Source of the DNA: Pelargonium tetragonum
Lineage: Eukaryota; Streptophyta; Magnoliopsida; Geraniales; Geraniaceae
Assembly (NCBI GenBank): GCA_036897445.1
Contig: JAYMTL010000178.1
Coordinates: 1 to 29,793, forward strand
DNA: 29,793 nucleotides
Reading direction: 5' to 3'
Positions 11,232 to 21,681 of the stretch are shown here, piece after piece. The position numbers and the translations under genes were made by a program. Position 1 is the stretch's first letter. Each line of letters starts with the position of its first letter. Below the pieces are notes generated by a model. The model had not been told where the DNA came from and made no database searches. It was given only the letters and a program-made list of their open reading frames with translations.

Positions 11232-11300
11232 CGAGATTGAGTCTTGGTTAGCGTATCTGTTTTGACACAAAGCTGCAGGGTCGAATCCGAATGTAAAATG
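11232..11300 (+). pseudogene. Decayed tRNA-Pro(UGG)-like relic
   Basis: The stretch GTCTTGGTTAGCGTATCTG then TTTTG (11241-11264) closely follows the D-arm, anticodon stem and loop of organellar tRNA-Pro(UGG), as I remember it from plant mitochondria (AGTCTGGTCAGCGCATCTG then TTTTGGG). GGGTCGAATCC at 11278-11288 matches the T-arm. The match is lost elsewhere: the anticodon loop has lost bases, the T-stem keeps only its inner pairs, and the two acceptor strands (CGAGATT and AATGTAA) do not pair. I therefore call it a relic, not a working gene. The isotype rests on the remembered comparison. Confidence 0.5.
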
Positions 11301-12618
11301 CATTCTAGGGTACTTTAGGGATTCTACTCAACAAGACCCAGGTAATCCTCAAATCTAGCGAATAAAGACTCGAAAAAAGCTTCATAAAGATAAAGAACCC
11401 TTATTACAAAACACTTATTCTTAATAAAACTTTACATATTCTTTTAGTAGCACCCGTAGGTTTTCTAACCCGATCTCCTTAATTTAGTGTTTTCAAAGAA
11501 ATCGTGTTATTATCTTCCTTGTTACATGTTCAGCCTTGTGAAATTGTTAGCAGGTTTTCTCGTAGGACTTTACTGACCTATTGGCTTTTGGTAATAAAAG
11601 AAGAGGTTGTAGGTAGTGTATAATATTTAGAGTACCCGTAACTTAACTTAGTTATAACTGGTAAATAAAAGCTTATGTATTCAATATACGTATGGATTAG
11701 GACTCAATTTGTTAAGTCTTGGTAGCTGGTAGGGATCCCAAATAGAGCTTATGATACAAACGCCTTTTGACTAAAAAAGATAGATATAACTTCTACCAAA
11801 GTTCCAAGAGTTTCTGTGTTTACCTACACCAAGGTACCTTTTGTATAAAAAAGCTAGGTTTCCTATTCTTTTTGACTTTCTAGGGCTACTTGTACTACTC
11901 GTTTACTCATTTTCATTATACAAAAAGAAAGATTATATTGACCTGCTTCAGTACTAAATAGAGTATAGGCTGAGATATCCAATTTACTGGGCAGTTGGTC
12001 AGATAGGGGTAGTAATAGTGATAAGGACATAAGATTTTTAGAAACTCGTCAGCTAGCTGGGAGAAGCTCTATTACCAGTGGAGTCTGATTTGATCCAGAC
12101 TTGGGAATCTTGTTTTAACAATTTTTGGTATTATAAAAAAAATCTAAGGAGTAAAGATGCGGTGTTATAGCCTAATAGATATATATAAATAAGATCTTTA
12201 AGAGCCCGGCTTGGGGTATAAGCGCGAGAAATTAAGTAGCTAGTAGTTTAGGTAGCAACTCTCTTTAGTCAGCCTATAACGAATATGTAATTTAAGTAAA
12301 ACCTAGCTTCTCCCTTTTGTATGAGCGAGCAAGCCTCTTTAAAAGAAAATCGAGCTTAGTCTAGACTCACTAGACTTAATTAAAGTCAAAGGAAAGTTTT
12401 TGAAACACGAGAACTTCTGCCCTGGATGAGCCCTTACCTAACTTGCATTAAATCTTGCAATTTCCTTTACAGATCAAATAAAAAGGGGTAAAACGCATTA
12501 ACGCTAAAGGTCTACTATGCTTGATCGATCTGGAGCTCCTTTAACGGTCATACCTCATATTTCTGCGACAAATAGGATTGATTTTTATTTAACTAGTATG
12601 CTGCACTCTCAATTTAGA
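11301..12618. other. Stretch without recognised genes
   Basis: A small hairpin, GTCTG...CAGAC, occurs at 12084-12101 around a TTTGATC loop and recalls a reversed T-arm. No other tRNA arm lines up in the right order. Confidence 0.4.
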
Positions 12619-12870
12619 TCAAATAACCTCGAATTTTATGCCAGGTATAAATTTCGTTAGGATATATTCATTAAAAGAGATAAAGGGGTTTACTTTTAAA
12701 TAGGCATTTACATACAATAGTAAACCGGACCGGGGCTGGGAAAATGAGTATCTACCTTCGAGTATATAATCAAAAGCTTTTATATAGTAGTAAAACATAG
12801 ACTTCATTCCATAATTCAAATTATAGGAGCTTAGCATTCCTAACAGAAGTACAAGAGCGCAAGGACCCTT
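12619..12870 (-). pseudogene. GIY-YIG endonuclease N-terminal domain fragment
   Basis: The minus-strand frame is open from 12870 to 12622 (83 codons). It reads KGPCALVLLLGMLSSYNLNY then GMKSMFYYYIKAF, aligning with the family pattern 'GK-YVGSS-NLGRRLSSYYNLNYL--KSMFIYKALLKYG'. The YVGSS residues are replaced by ALVLLL, and the GIY strand before it is missing, so the enzyme would be dead even in the open part. The order and spacing of several elements fit. The C-terminal half (SFSQPRSGLLLYVNAYLKVN) has no clear match. The annotated start could be the ATG at 12837, but the resemblance begins upstream of it. Confidence 0.45.
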
Positions 12871-14161
12871 CTACTAGAAAACCTGGCGGGGTAGATTGCC
12901 TTAATTTATCAGAAGCAATGCCTATTTTTAATCTATTTCGTGTTATAGGGAACACTCGTTATACTATATAGGTATACGCTTATGTAATCAATTAAGATTG
13001 GAGATAATCGAGGTTCTAAAAAAGATAAGGGTTTGACTTTTACAACAGGAGCGCGGAAGCCCTTAATAAAATCCAAAGGAGTTCCTCGGAAAGTAAAATA
13101 AAGTTATGTAACAAGTTTTCCAAAAATTCTAGTACTGGGTTCTTCGATCGGAGACTTTCGTACACCATTCCTTACGGAGGCTCTTTTATTTTCATGTCAA
13201 GTGTGCCCTTAGTAACGCGAATATTCTTTATAATAATACTAACCTATAACTTTTTGTCAGAAAGACTTGGTTTTTTAGGGCACTGCCGGTAATGTGTCTT
13301 ACCTTATTATGCTCAAACGAATTCAATTTACTAGTAAGTTCAGCAAATTGGTACAAATCTAATCAGAAAGGCTCTATATAAAACCGCCTCCCTTTTAAGC
13401 TATACCTTTGCTCAATTTTTCTCTGATGTCTCTAAACTCAGTATTGCCACCAAATCGGCAGTAAGAATCTTTACCAACCTAGTAATTAGAAAAAGGTTAT
13501 GGCGTATATTATCTTTTAATTGTTAGAATTTTTGGCTGAACTTTGCGTAAGTAACAAGAATATGAATATACACCGTAATGTAATATAGGGGTGCTCTAGA
13601 AATCCGACGAAAATGAGTGCGTATACTAATCCAAAGAATTTTGACAGGTCCAGTAAAAGAGCTGCCCTGAAGTCTAACTGAATTGAAGCCTTGAATCCTA
13701 CTTAATAGCAATTTGGGGGCTAATATTCAACATCATACTAGGTAATCTAGAGCCGCCGCTAACCCTTAACCTACTAGAATATAATACAACTTTACAGTTG
13801 ATACCCCTTTAAAGAAGCTTCCTGCAGGGAATCCTTTGCCGGTTCCTTGTATCCTTTGTAAGCAGATTTTCCTGAGTAATATATTACATGGAAAGGGCGG
13901 AATACCTAATAGCCATAAAAATTGATCTTACAGAATACTCGTACAAGCTGATTAATTGCCTCCCAACCCCTGAGTTATAAATCTGACTCTTGAAATTCTA
14001 CAAGTTTAACTAATAGAATTTCAATCTACACTATACTTAATAAGGAGCCCCTTCCCTTTTTTATCAGTTTTAGTTTTCAATTTTGTCTAAATAGAAATAA
14101 AAATGTTGTGGTAAGTCCGGCTCAACGACAAAGCAAATTGAGAAGAAAAGAACAGGTTCTA
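12871..14161. other. Stretch without recognised genes
   Basis: A 62-codon minus-strand frame at 13523-13711 ends in TYAKFSQKF, weakly like a GIY-YIG internal motif, but too little is shared to call it. Nothing else could be supported. Confidence 0.4.
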
Positions 14162-14251
14162 AACTCTTGTTGTTATGGTTATTCCTTGTCTTTGTATTCT
14201 TCTTGTAGCTAGTTGTGTCTTAGTTATTCCTTTTGTGTTATACTTGTTCTC
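14162..14251 (-). pseudogene. Lys/Arg/Thr-rich coding-like fragment, possible NUMOD3-type tail
   Basis: This minus-strand frame of 30 codons reads NTKGITKTQLATRRIQRQG and sits in a strongly strand-biased block (T-rich on the plus strand, about 14157-14340). The same purine-biased style marks the tails of copies A and B and the fragments at 20.2 and 29.6 kb. CTTCTTGTAGCTAGTTGTGT at 14199-14218 loosely matches CTTCTGTAGCTGTTTCTTAT in copy A (2489-2508), which hints at common origin. It is short and has no catalytic part. Confidence 0.3.
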
Positions 14252-15857
14252 TTATATGTCTTAGTTGTTTAAGGGATATTCCTCTTTTCTTATTTTACTC
14301 TATTTTTATTCTAGTAGAGAGGTAAGAGATTATATAGTTATAGTTGTATTGTACTAATTAGGGAGGGAAGGCTTTATTTAATTGATTGAATGTAATTAAG
14401 GGTAAGTAGTTGCTCCTTATACACTTCCTTGCTTGTTCCCACTCTAAAAAGTTAAAAAAGTCTAAAGTTTCCCTTTTCCTTTAGTTTTCTAAAAGAGCTA
14501 TAAAGATCTTTCTAAGCAGGCATCAAAGTATAATATGTACAAAACCTTGTTTTATTAAATCACTATGAAATGCTTATCAGTTACTAAAATCTCTGAATTT
14601 CTTAAGTGATTCTTTAAAAAATGGTACAATTTTACAAAAACGCAAAAGTCGCTCAAAAAGGAGCTTAGCTTTAAGGATATAAAAGTTTATTAACTCAACC
14701 CTTAAAGGGCCCTCTTTGTAAGAGTAAGAATCTGTCATGTTACATACTTTTCCTATGAGCAGGGGTCCGGTTGAGTACTCAGTAAGTAAGTCTGTAATAT
14801 CAATATCATCGCCGGATTTTTATATCACGAGTAATCCCCTATTAGAGTTTATAGATCTCCAAGCTCTGCTTTCTTCTTTATAAGCCAGGCCTGACAGGGT
14901 TGTTCAAAGTATAGTCCTTTATTAGGGCTTTACGGGTATTCGAAATAAAAGCTTTAGGGGTGTTTCTATGTCTCGTGGATATGTTCTTACTAACTTTGTG
15001 TTATTTATTACTAAGCCTAGTCTTGATAAAGTACGGAGTTATAAATTTAAGTGAACAAAATACTATAAAAAAACAACAGATCTCGGGAATTCTTTCTTGT
15101 TTGGTTCGCACTTAAGAGTAAGTCAATTTTATCTACTCCCTAACTTTTTTTTATTAACACGATCCGAAGTTCAATGAGAGCTTCCCTTTATCCTTACTAG
15201 TGGATCTTAATCTCGTTATCCAGGATACATAATGAAAATTCTTAATTCTTTCTGAGGTATGGCCGCTTTTCTAGGCCCCACTTTTAGGGTACTACTTAGC
15301 TCAAGTTGATACATGCATTTTTCTCCTTTATGGCACTTACAGGCAAACTCTGATGTAGATTATTTCTCTTTTCAAAGAAGATTTTCAACTCTGCGGCTTA
15401 TATTTTTCCGTATTTTTAGTATTAGTAGGGGTTCCATAAAAGGTCCCTTAAAAATACAGTAAAAATAAAAAGAATATGAAAGAAAGATTAAACCTCAAGA
15501 ATTTGACCCTCAAAAGCCACTAGCACATTCTGCAATCCTGAAATATCCCTAGCTCTTAAAGCTAAGTTCCAATGATTTCTATCTTGATTTAATTCTATAT
15601 GGGAAAAATCCAGTTTTAATATAAAAGGAAGACTTTCTCCTAGAGAGAGGGTCTACTACAACATTTCCTCGTTATTTGGAGCCTCCTATCAGTAAGTTAG
15701 CAACTTCATTGGCAGACTAAATTTCTTTAACCTTTGTCGAAGAGATTTCCCGATATGCTTATAGGGCGTGTACCAGATTATTATAGGGATCCCGTTAGGA
15801 ACCCCAACCAATACATTGAAACTGGGCTTTTTATACTCCATAATAAATATCTAATAC
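14252..15857. other. Stretch without recognised genes
   Basis: The first hundred bases continue the T-rich strand-biased block. Beyond that I see no frame, RNA or repeat. Confidence 0.4.
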
Positions 15858-16109
15858 CTATTTAGACAAGAAAAGGCAAATTCTACCCACCAAAATTAGG
15901 ATCAAGCTTTTGAAATCCTTGAAATAAATGACTTGTTTTATACACCACTCCTCTATACTAGGAGCACCTAAGAAATCCGGAAAAAGGGCGTGTGTCTTGA
16001 ATTTAAAGAAAGCTATGGTATTGGTAACTCTTAGTATGAAATAAAAAAGCCGAGCTAACGCTTCTATATCACGCGATTCCCTTGGATTCCTCTTTATCCT
16101 GAATAGCAC
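15858..16109 (-). pseudogene. Coding-like frame of unknown family (downstream piece)
   Basis: This 83-codon minus-strand frame contains RDIEALARLFYFILRVTN and DFLGAPSIEEWCIKQVIYF. It lies 34 bases downstream of another open minus-strand frame (16144-16401) in a different frame. Together they could be one broken gene of about 180 codons. I recognise no family. Hydrophobic stretches and the absence of Lys runs set it apart from the endonuclease tails. Chance is a serious alternative given the length. Confidence 0.25.
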
Positions 16110-16143
16110 GCTTCACCGTCCTTGTGCTACTTACTGCTTTATG

Positions 16144-16401
16144 CTATGATTTACAGCTTACTCGTAAGAAAGACATATATACATAGTGCAATAACTTTTC
16201 TTTAGGGCTATCTCTTGCTATGTCTGTCACTCTTGTGAAGGGCAGCTTCAATACTACATAGTAAAGACTTTCCGCATTAACCCCCGAGTTAAAAGTCTCT
16301 AAAATTTCTTTGTAAAGACTGAATCGGATTTTTCTCGTAGTAGAAATTTGAACAAAAGGAATTCCTACTTTTTGTATATTTCTTACTCTGGTACTAATCA
16401 A
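16144..16401 (-). pseudogene. Coding-like frame of unknown family (upstream piece)
   Basis: This 85-codon minus-strand frame contains STRVRNIQKVGIPFVQIS and VNAESLYYVVLKLPFTRVTD. It reads like protein, with balanced charged and hydrophobic residues, and adjoins the frame at 15858-16109. I cannot name it. A homing endonuclease outside the GIY-YIG family or a mitochondrial plasmid protein would fit the setting, but nothing in the sequence shows this. Confidence 0.25.
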
Positions 16402-19400
16402 CTAAAAAAGAAACCTGGTTTAGGACTTATAAAATGAAATAAAAGAAAGATTTAGATTAGAGGTGCTAGAGATTATGAATACATATGTTTTTCCTTTTTG
16501 CTAAAAAACTAAATTCCTTAGATCTTGACTGGGACTTGAAGAGCGTGAAAGCAGACCCCCTCTTTGATTACATAAAAAAGCGGCACTCTGTCTGGTAAAG
16601 GAATTCTAGCCTCTAAAGAACTCGTGAAAGTCTCTACATCCGAGGGAAATTTCCTCCATATGTTTACTTACCTTTATAACTTTTTAGGGTGTTATCTCCG
16701 CGGAAACTCCTCGGTTATATTATGGGGTTTAAGCCCTCCTTTTTTTAGAGTAGCTCTTCTCAATACCAGGTTTCCCGACCCCCGGGCCCCGTACTTTAGG
16801 GGTATCCTAGTTACTAAAAGGGTTTTATACATTTTCCTTATATTATAAGTGACCTAAGACTTCTAGAAAGGGGTCATAAAAACTTTTTTTCTTTAGCTAA
16901 GTAAGCAAATGGGGTGTGTCTGTGTACAGCAATAGTCAAAGTATACCTCTCCTATGTCAGCATCCCTTAAACCGAGTAAAAAAAATAGCTTAAAGAAGCT
17001 GCTCGTAGATTGAAAATGAAATTAGATAAAAAGAAGGTTCCTTACGGATTCTTGCTTTTTCTATTCTTTATTTTAGTTAGATATGGATTTTCGATATTAA
17101 GATAAACGGTACAAAATACCCTTTAGTTTCGCAAGTTAAGAGGGCCCCTTCGGAACCGACAGAAGTCCATTTCTGGACTCCTTTTTTTTGTTATAAGCAC
17201 CTAGTCCCCAAGCAAGGGTTTAACTAGGCTAGAACTGGGATAATGACTTTCAATTTATTCGTTAATTAAAGATTTTAGGGCAGAGTTTGGATACTTTACT
17301 TTCTCCACGGGGTTGTCCTAAAAAACCAAAATAGGGTTCGCTTCTAATGCCTATTAAATATAAAGAGAAGCCGTGCCGGAGGAAGAAATTCCCTTAGTAA
17401 TCCACGCAGCCTGTGCTCCGAGTCCATTAAGAACTTTACTATCTCTCTAATATCAAAAAAAGAATGGGATCCCAGCCTTTTTCCGGGTACACTCTCTATT
17501 TATCCCCCAGTATTCTCTAGAACGTCTCAATTAAATTAATTTACTAACTTTTTCTTTTAAGGGCCAGAAAAGATAATTAAATAATTAAAGGGTAATAATT
17601 CCTAAAAAAAAAGAGCGGCTTTAAATAGAATTTAGGTATTGCAGTAGTAGAGAAGGGTCTCCTCGTTATACAAAGGGGAGCTCCGCCTCAAAAATTGTAT
17701 GGTAAGACTCTTTTGAGCTTTGACAAAGTACTCAGGTATTTCCTATAAACACTTAAGTTGTAATTGTAAGCTTTTACTTTTAAGTGCTGCCTTGTTACTT
17801 CCAAGCACGAAAAATCTAACCTGGAAAAAGTTCTGGTTCACCCCCAGCCCAGAAAGAGCTTAGTTTGTCCAAAAGTATAAACTAAAAGTTAATGAACAAA
17901 AGCAGCTCCCCTTAGCTTCCAAAACCTCCGTCCAAGTAAATTATAACAATATCCTGAATTGAGATTGAGAATGAATTTATAGAGCTCTTGTCACTGAGGA
18001 CTCTATGCCTAAATAACCAGGATAAAAAGAGCTCCCTTAGGTTTTTTTCTGAAAAGCCATCTGCCAACGTATTTTCCATATGGTCGAAAAGCATTCCAAA
18101 GGATACGCTGAAGAAAAAGAGATACCTTATAAATAAGTCAAAATCTGCAGTACACAATACGCGCTTTTATCCTAGGTTGTACTAAGACTCTATATAAAGT
18201 ACTTCGTATATTAAAAGTTCTAAAGTTTCCGGCTATAGCATATACTAACAGAGTCGCCTAGACAACAAGAGTTAGGGATTTCTAAAATATTAAGGGCTAA
18301 AAACTTTGGAATAGGGAAACCCTGCGAGATTTTCACCAGAATTTTTTTATTGTTCTCTAACTAGAGTTGCCTACCAAGGAACTCGTTGTAAGGCCCAAAA
18401 ATGGCATACTTAGGGTTCTCTCCAAGGATGAGAGTAGGAAATTGAATAGTATTTTAGCGATATTTAAAAACTGGCAAAGGATACATCAAGTAATAATAAG
18501 GATTTCAACGAAGTACTAAACCAAAAAATTATAATGAAAAGGAAGACTGTGTAAACTGACGGATATGTCTACAACTAAGACTCTGTAGCCGGGAACAAAA
18601 AAACTCCGACGAGTTTCTTTAGACGGGGGTACTGAGATAGGTGCCCGAGAAAGCCTTTTCACAGCTAAAAAATTGACTAAAAAGGGGGAAATAACTAGAA
18701 AGAGTTAGCATCCAGTAGCCCTCACTTACCCTAATAGGGAGAACCGCTTCCTCTAAGAAGGGGTAGTATAGGAATTTCAGTTTCTATACCCTAACCAGGA
18801 CTGCGCTATGCCCGGTACTTTTGCTTATGGCACACTGACTTAAGTTTTTGCATTTGTTTTAAACATTAAATAGCGAAGCCTGCCAGAACCTAAGGGGTTT
18901 CCGTATAACTAAAAGCCTAAAGAATTTTTAGAGGGGGCTTCCTATATAGTCTCTATTCTATCTAAACTCTTTCTATAGCCCTAAGCATAAGGTCATGCTT
19001 TTTTCTTGAAGTTCTGATTAGTAATCAAAGAGCTCTAAAAAGACTCCTGAATTTGGTGTAAACTTCTCGGGCTTCCAGAGTAAATCATTGAAGTGTATTT
19101 ATTCTCGGCAACCCTTAAAAAGGGGATTGCTGTAGAATATAGAAGAACCCTTACTCCTTCCTGAAGTGCTATAACCTTTTTCATCTCAATAAGTTAATGT
19201 ATTTTCTAATAGGTAGAGATTCTTAAACGAGGGTTTATTTCAAAGGCTTGGTAACTCTCTCTCGCGCGTATGCTTATAATTCATTTCTTTTTTAGTATTA
19301 AGGCAGGGATGCTTCATTTCGCTACACCTAGAGGTAATACCAAAACGAACTAAGCGGTGGTTATCCTTAACTTAAAAAATCCTAATATAAGGTGTATAGA

Positions 19401-19439
19401 AACAAGATCAATAAGATAGCTAATAGAAAGTTCTAGTTA
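16402..19439. other. Long stretch without recognised genes
   Basis: Open frames at 16624-16848 (+), 17912-18157 (-) and 17988-18185 (+) are within chance length and lack motifs. The last two overlap on opposite strands. A short G+C-rich patch lies at 16773-16793 within an otherwise AT-rich setting. From about 19300 to 19439 the minus strand may carry the decayed continuation of the endonuclease fragment at 19440-19607. Confidence 0.4.
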
Positions 19440-19607
19440 ACAAGGGGTCCCCCTATATAAAAAGTTAGGGATAATGGAATTAATAAAGCCAGGATCTATA
19501 CTATAAGAAGCTCGGTTTAGATTCAGATATAAATAAGGTATCGAAGATAAGAAGCAGGGATTAGAACCTACGTAGCTAGTGTATTCCGTACCTTTAGAGT
19601 TTCTTGT
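19440..19607 (-). pseudogene. GIY-YIG endonuclease N-terminal fragment with YVGS strand
   Basis: This 56-codon minus-strand frame reads NSKGTEYTSYVGSNPCFLSS then IPYLYLNLNRASYSIDPGF, aligning with 'N--NGK-YVGSS-NLS-R---YLNLNR----S-FI--AI', the second strand of the GIY-YIG fold and the loop after it. The GIY strand before it and the catalytic Arg are not visible. The frame has no ATG near its beginning. The YVGS codons also give the string CTACGTAGGTTCTAATCC, which resembles a tRNA-Tyr T-arm. The coding reading explains more of the stretch. Confidence 0.45.
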
Positions 19608-19670
19608 TTATAAGGTAGGGCTTTTACTAAAGGATTACCTTTAGTTCCTGTGCAGCTACCTGCCAATTAA

Positions 19671-19760
19671 AGCAAGGAAGAATTTGGGAAGGTTTTTCTT
19701 AATCTTAATAAAAAGGTGTACCCTACTCCTCTCTTAAGCACTCTAAAAGGTTTTAGAGGT
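19671..19760 (+). other. Short coding-like frame, unidentified
   Basis: This 30-codon plus-strand frame reads SKEEFGKVFLNLNKK then VYPTPLLSTLKGFRG. Residue use looks protein-like and it precedes the plus-strand tail fragment at 20203-20433, so it may be a relic of the same gene. It is too short to name. Confidence 0.2.
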
Positions 19761-20202
19761 TAGAGGAAAATACCACTTAAAAGGGAAATTTCTGACTCTG
19801 TAACTAACTAAAGCAATTCAAAAAACATAAACATAGGAAATATTAGCAAAGCCTTGAGTGTGTACTATTACGAGGATCCCTAAACTTGTAGTGATAAAAG
19901 CAAGAGTTTAGAATAACTTAAGCCCTGATAATATGTATTCCCTAGTAGTGTAAGAGTATATGAATATAGGTAATAACAAATCTCAATTTTAGTCTTAGAC
20001 CACCTTATGCCAGCCCTCTACTAGAAAGGCATTAAAAAGGACTTCTTCACTGGAAAGCCGGGACTTTCTAGAGTACAGTAACACATGAATGCAAGAGCTC
20101 TAACTACAACTAACTCCTAAACTTTTCTATTCCACATATAAGATAAGACTATAAAGACTAGGAACGCTATAGCTAAGATATAAGATAAGTACAAGCTTCT
20201 AA

Positions 20203-20433
20203 GAGGGGGGCAGAATAGCTGGTCTGGCTCATAAGGCCTTGAAGATACAGAGTACGGTACAGCTAGAGAATACAGCTCATAGGAAAGGTATGCTAATTCT
20301 TAGTAAGAAACAGGGTCTTTTGGATAAGAGAAAACTAAGGCTCCTAAGAAAGAAGGCGTGCTTTAGAGTAACAAATAAGTTAAGAAGAGGCTTTATGGGA
20401 CTTGAACTCTTGTATTGTTTTAGGAGGTTCTAA
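20203..20433 (+). pseudogene. GIY-YIG endonuclease C-terminal (NUMOD3-like) fragment
   Basis: The plus strand is open from 20203 to 20430. It reads IAGLAHKALKIQSTVQLEN, then TAHRKGMLILSKKQG, then a run rich in Lys and Arg to the stop. 'IAG', two AH[KR] turns and the basic character fit NUMOD3-type DNA-binding repeats. GCTCATAGGAAAGG (20272-20285) matches the fragment at 5995-6008 with one change, and SKKQG parallels TKKQG of copy B. The TTG at 20239 is only a possible start and lies inside the domain. No catalytic half is recognisable upstream on this strand. Confidence 0.4.
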
Positions 20434-21120
20434 ATCAGTTCTAAAAAAGGGAAGAAGGTAATTCTGCTTTTATATTATGTACCTATTATCTCAACCTAAG
20501 AAGTCATTTAGTAACGAATAGGGAAACTCAGTAATTGAAGGAGTCAAAAGATTCTAAGAGGGCCGGTTAAGCATATGTAAGATTAAAAGTTTCCTTTTTT
20601 GCCAAACCCTTGGCGAGTTAAGGTGGTGCGCCCTTCTTGTTTTTGAACTAAGTAACTCCTTACAAGAATCCAAGTCTTGCGGGAATAAAAGAATAAGTAG
20701 AGAATCCAGGTAGAGCCTTTACCCAAGTTCAAGCTTTTACTAAAAGAGTTAGAATAAAGCAGGATTCCGTATATATAAATGTATAAAAAAAGTTTATCTT
20801 GATTAACCAGGAAGCGCTACTCTAACTACGTAAAATACTGGAATTTATAAGATAGCGGGATACTTAAGTGATACCCTTCTGAGGCATTACATACTCCTTA
20901 TTTTTTATTTAAAAGAGGGTATAAATCAGTTCTACAACACTTTCATCCAGGATTTAGTAAAAAGCCTTATAGGCAAGCCGCGTTATTGGTGCAAGATTCT
21001 GGGGGTTATCCTTTGAGAGTCTAATAAGCAGTAAAAGGTTTTTTAGCTAGTATACTTGGTACCTCTTGGGGGGCTATGAACCCTGTACTTTTTTATTACA
21101 TATTTTTGGCATTAAACTAA
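20434..21120. other. Stretch without recognised genes
   Basis: Nothing could be supported between the endonuclease tail and the next N-terminal fragment on the same strand. Confidence 0.4.
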
Positions 21121-21237
21121 GTATTAAGGAGTTCTACCTTAAGATTTTCATCCTCCCGGATTTGTGCCTTTATAGCATATAAGCTTAATATCTATGTCGG
21201 ATCTACCAAGCCAAGAAAGATAGGAGCTCTATTATGA
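21121..21237 (+). pseudogene. GIY-YIG endonuclease N-terminal fragment (best match)
   Basis: This 38-codon plus-strand frame is open between stops and has no ATG. It contains SRICAFIAYKLNIYVGS then TKPRKIGALL. This aligns almost residue by residue with 'SGIYAFINKLNGKIYVGSSKN-RKRL--L', the two signature strands of the GIY-YIG nuclease fold and the following basic helix. The GIY triplet is altered (RIC), and a residue or two are missing between the strands. The frame stops soon after, so this is a remnant. It is the single most convincing piece for the family call. Confidence 0.55.
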
Positions 21238-21575
21238 ACTTCGGGCAGAAGGATAAGCTTATAGTTACCGGGGAGTCCTTAGAGGGATAACTTAGAAAAG
21301 GGGCCCCGTTTTATAAGACGAAACTCATTTTTTAGAAGAGCCTCTTTCTTACGGTTGTATACATAAAGCTGAAACTAAATTGACTTATAACTTTGATTTT
21401 TTTACCCTAAGTATAATTCTAGTTTGAAAGTCAAAAGGTTTGACTCTTAGGACCCTCGGCCTCGTATCACGCTGTAATTCTATTAGTAACAAAGGAAGGC
21501 CTAATATCCCTTTGTCGTTTTTTCGGTAACACTCCTGTTAGTATAATCACTTAGATAGAAAGAAGTAGTTATCCT
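21238..21575. other. Stretch without recognised genes
   Basis: This may hold the unrecognisable continuation of the endonuclease fragment ending at 21237. No motif could be supported. Confidence 0.35.
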
Positions 21576-21681
21576 GCGAGTTATAGTGCAAGCTCTTATA
21601 TGTTAGAGCGAGAGCAATTGTCCTGGTATTAGTTTGAAGCTTTTTAATATAAATGCAATAGGTTCAAATCCCGGCATACCC
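21576..21681 (+). pseudogene. Decayed tRNA-Lys(UUU)-like relic with internal insertion
   Basis: The 3' half GCTTTTTAAT...AGGTTCAAATCCCGGCATACCC (21639-21681) follows the anticodon loop, T-arm and acceptor of organellar tRNA-Lys(UUU) closely. Upstream, TTATAG and a D-arm AGCTCTTATATGTTAGAGC (21591-21609, stem GCTC/GAGC) fit the 5' half. About 25 extra bases lie between D-arm and anticodon stem. The anticodon loop is one base long, the T-stem has mismatches, and the 5' acceptor no longer pairs with CATACCC. The extra bases are not at the usual tRNA intron site, so decay with insertion is the likely explanation. Confidence 0.5.

Noticed and set aside
12081-12105. Hairpin resembling a reversed tRNA T-arm
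   Set aside because: It has an 8-base loop, and a D-arm-like string lies on the wrong side, so no tRNA order is possible.
13523-13711. 62-codon minus-strand frame ending TYAKFSQKF
   Set aside because: Only a handful of residues resemble the GIY-YIG internal motif, which is too little to separate it from chance.
17912-18185. Overlapping frames of 81 (-) and 65 (+) codons
   Set aside because: They are antisense shadows of each other, without motifs. Neither can be preferred.
19558-19581. tRNA-Tyr T-arm on the minus strand (CTACGTAGGTTCTAATCC)
   Set aside because: No other tRNA-Tyr arm lines up. The same bases encode YVGSN inside a 56-codon frame that resembles a GIY-YIG domain over a longer span.
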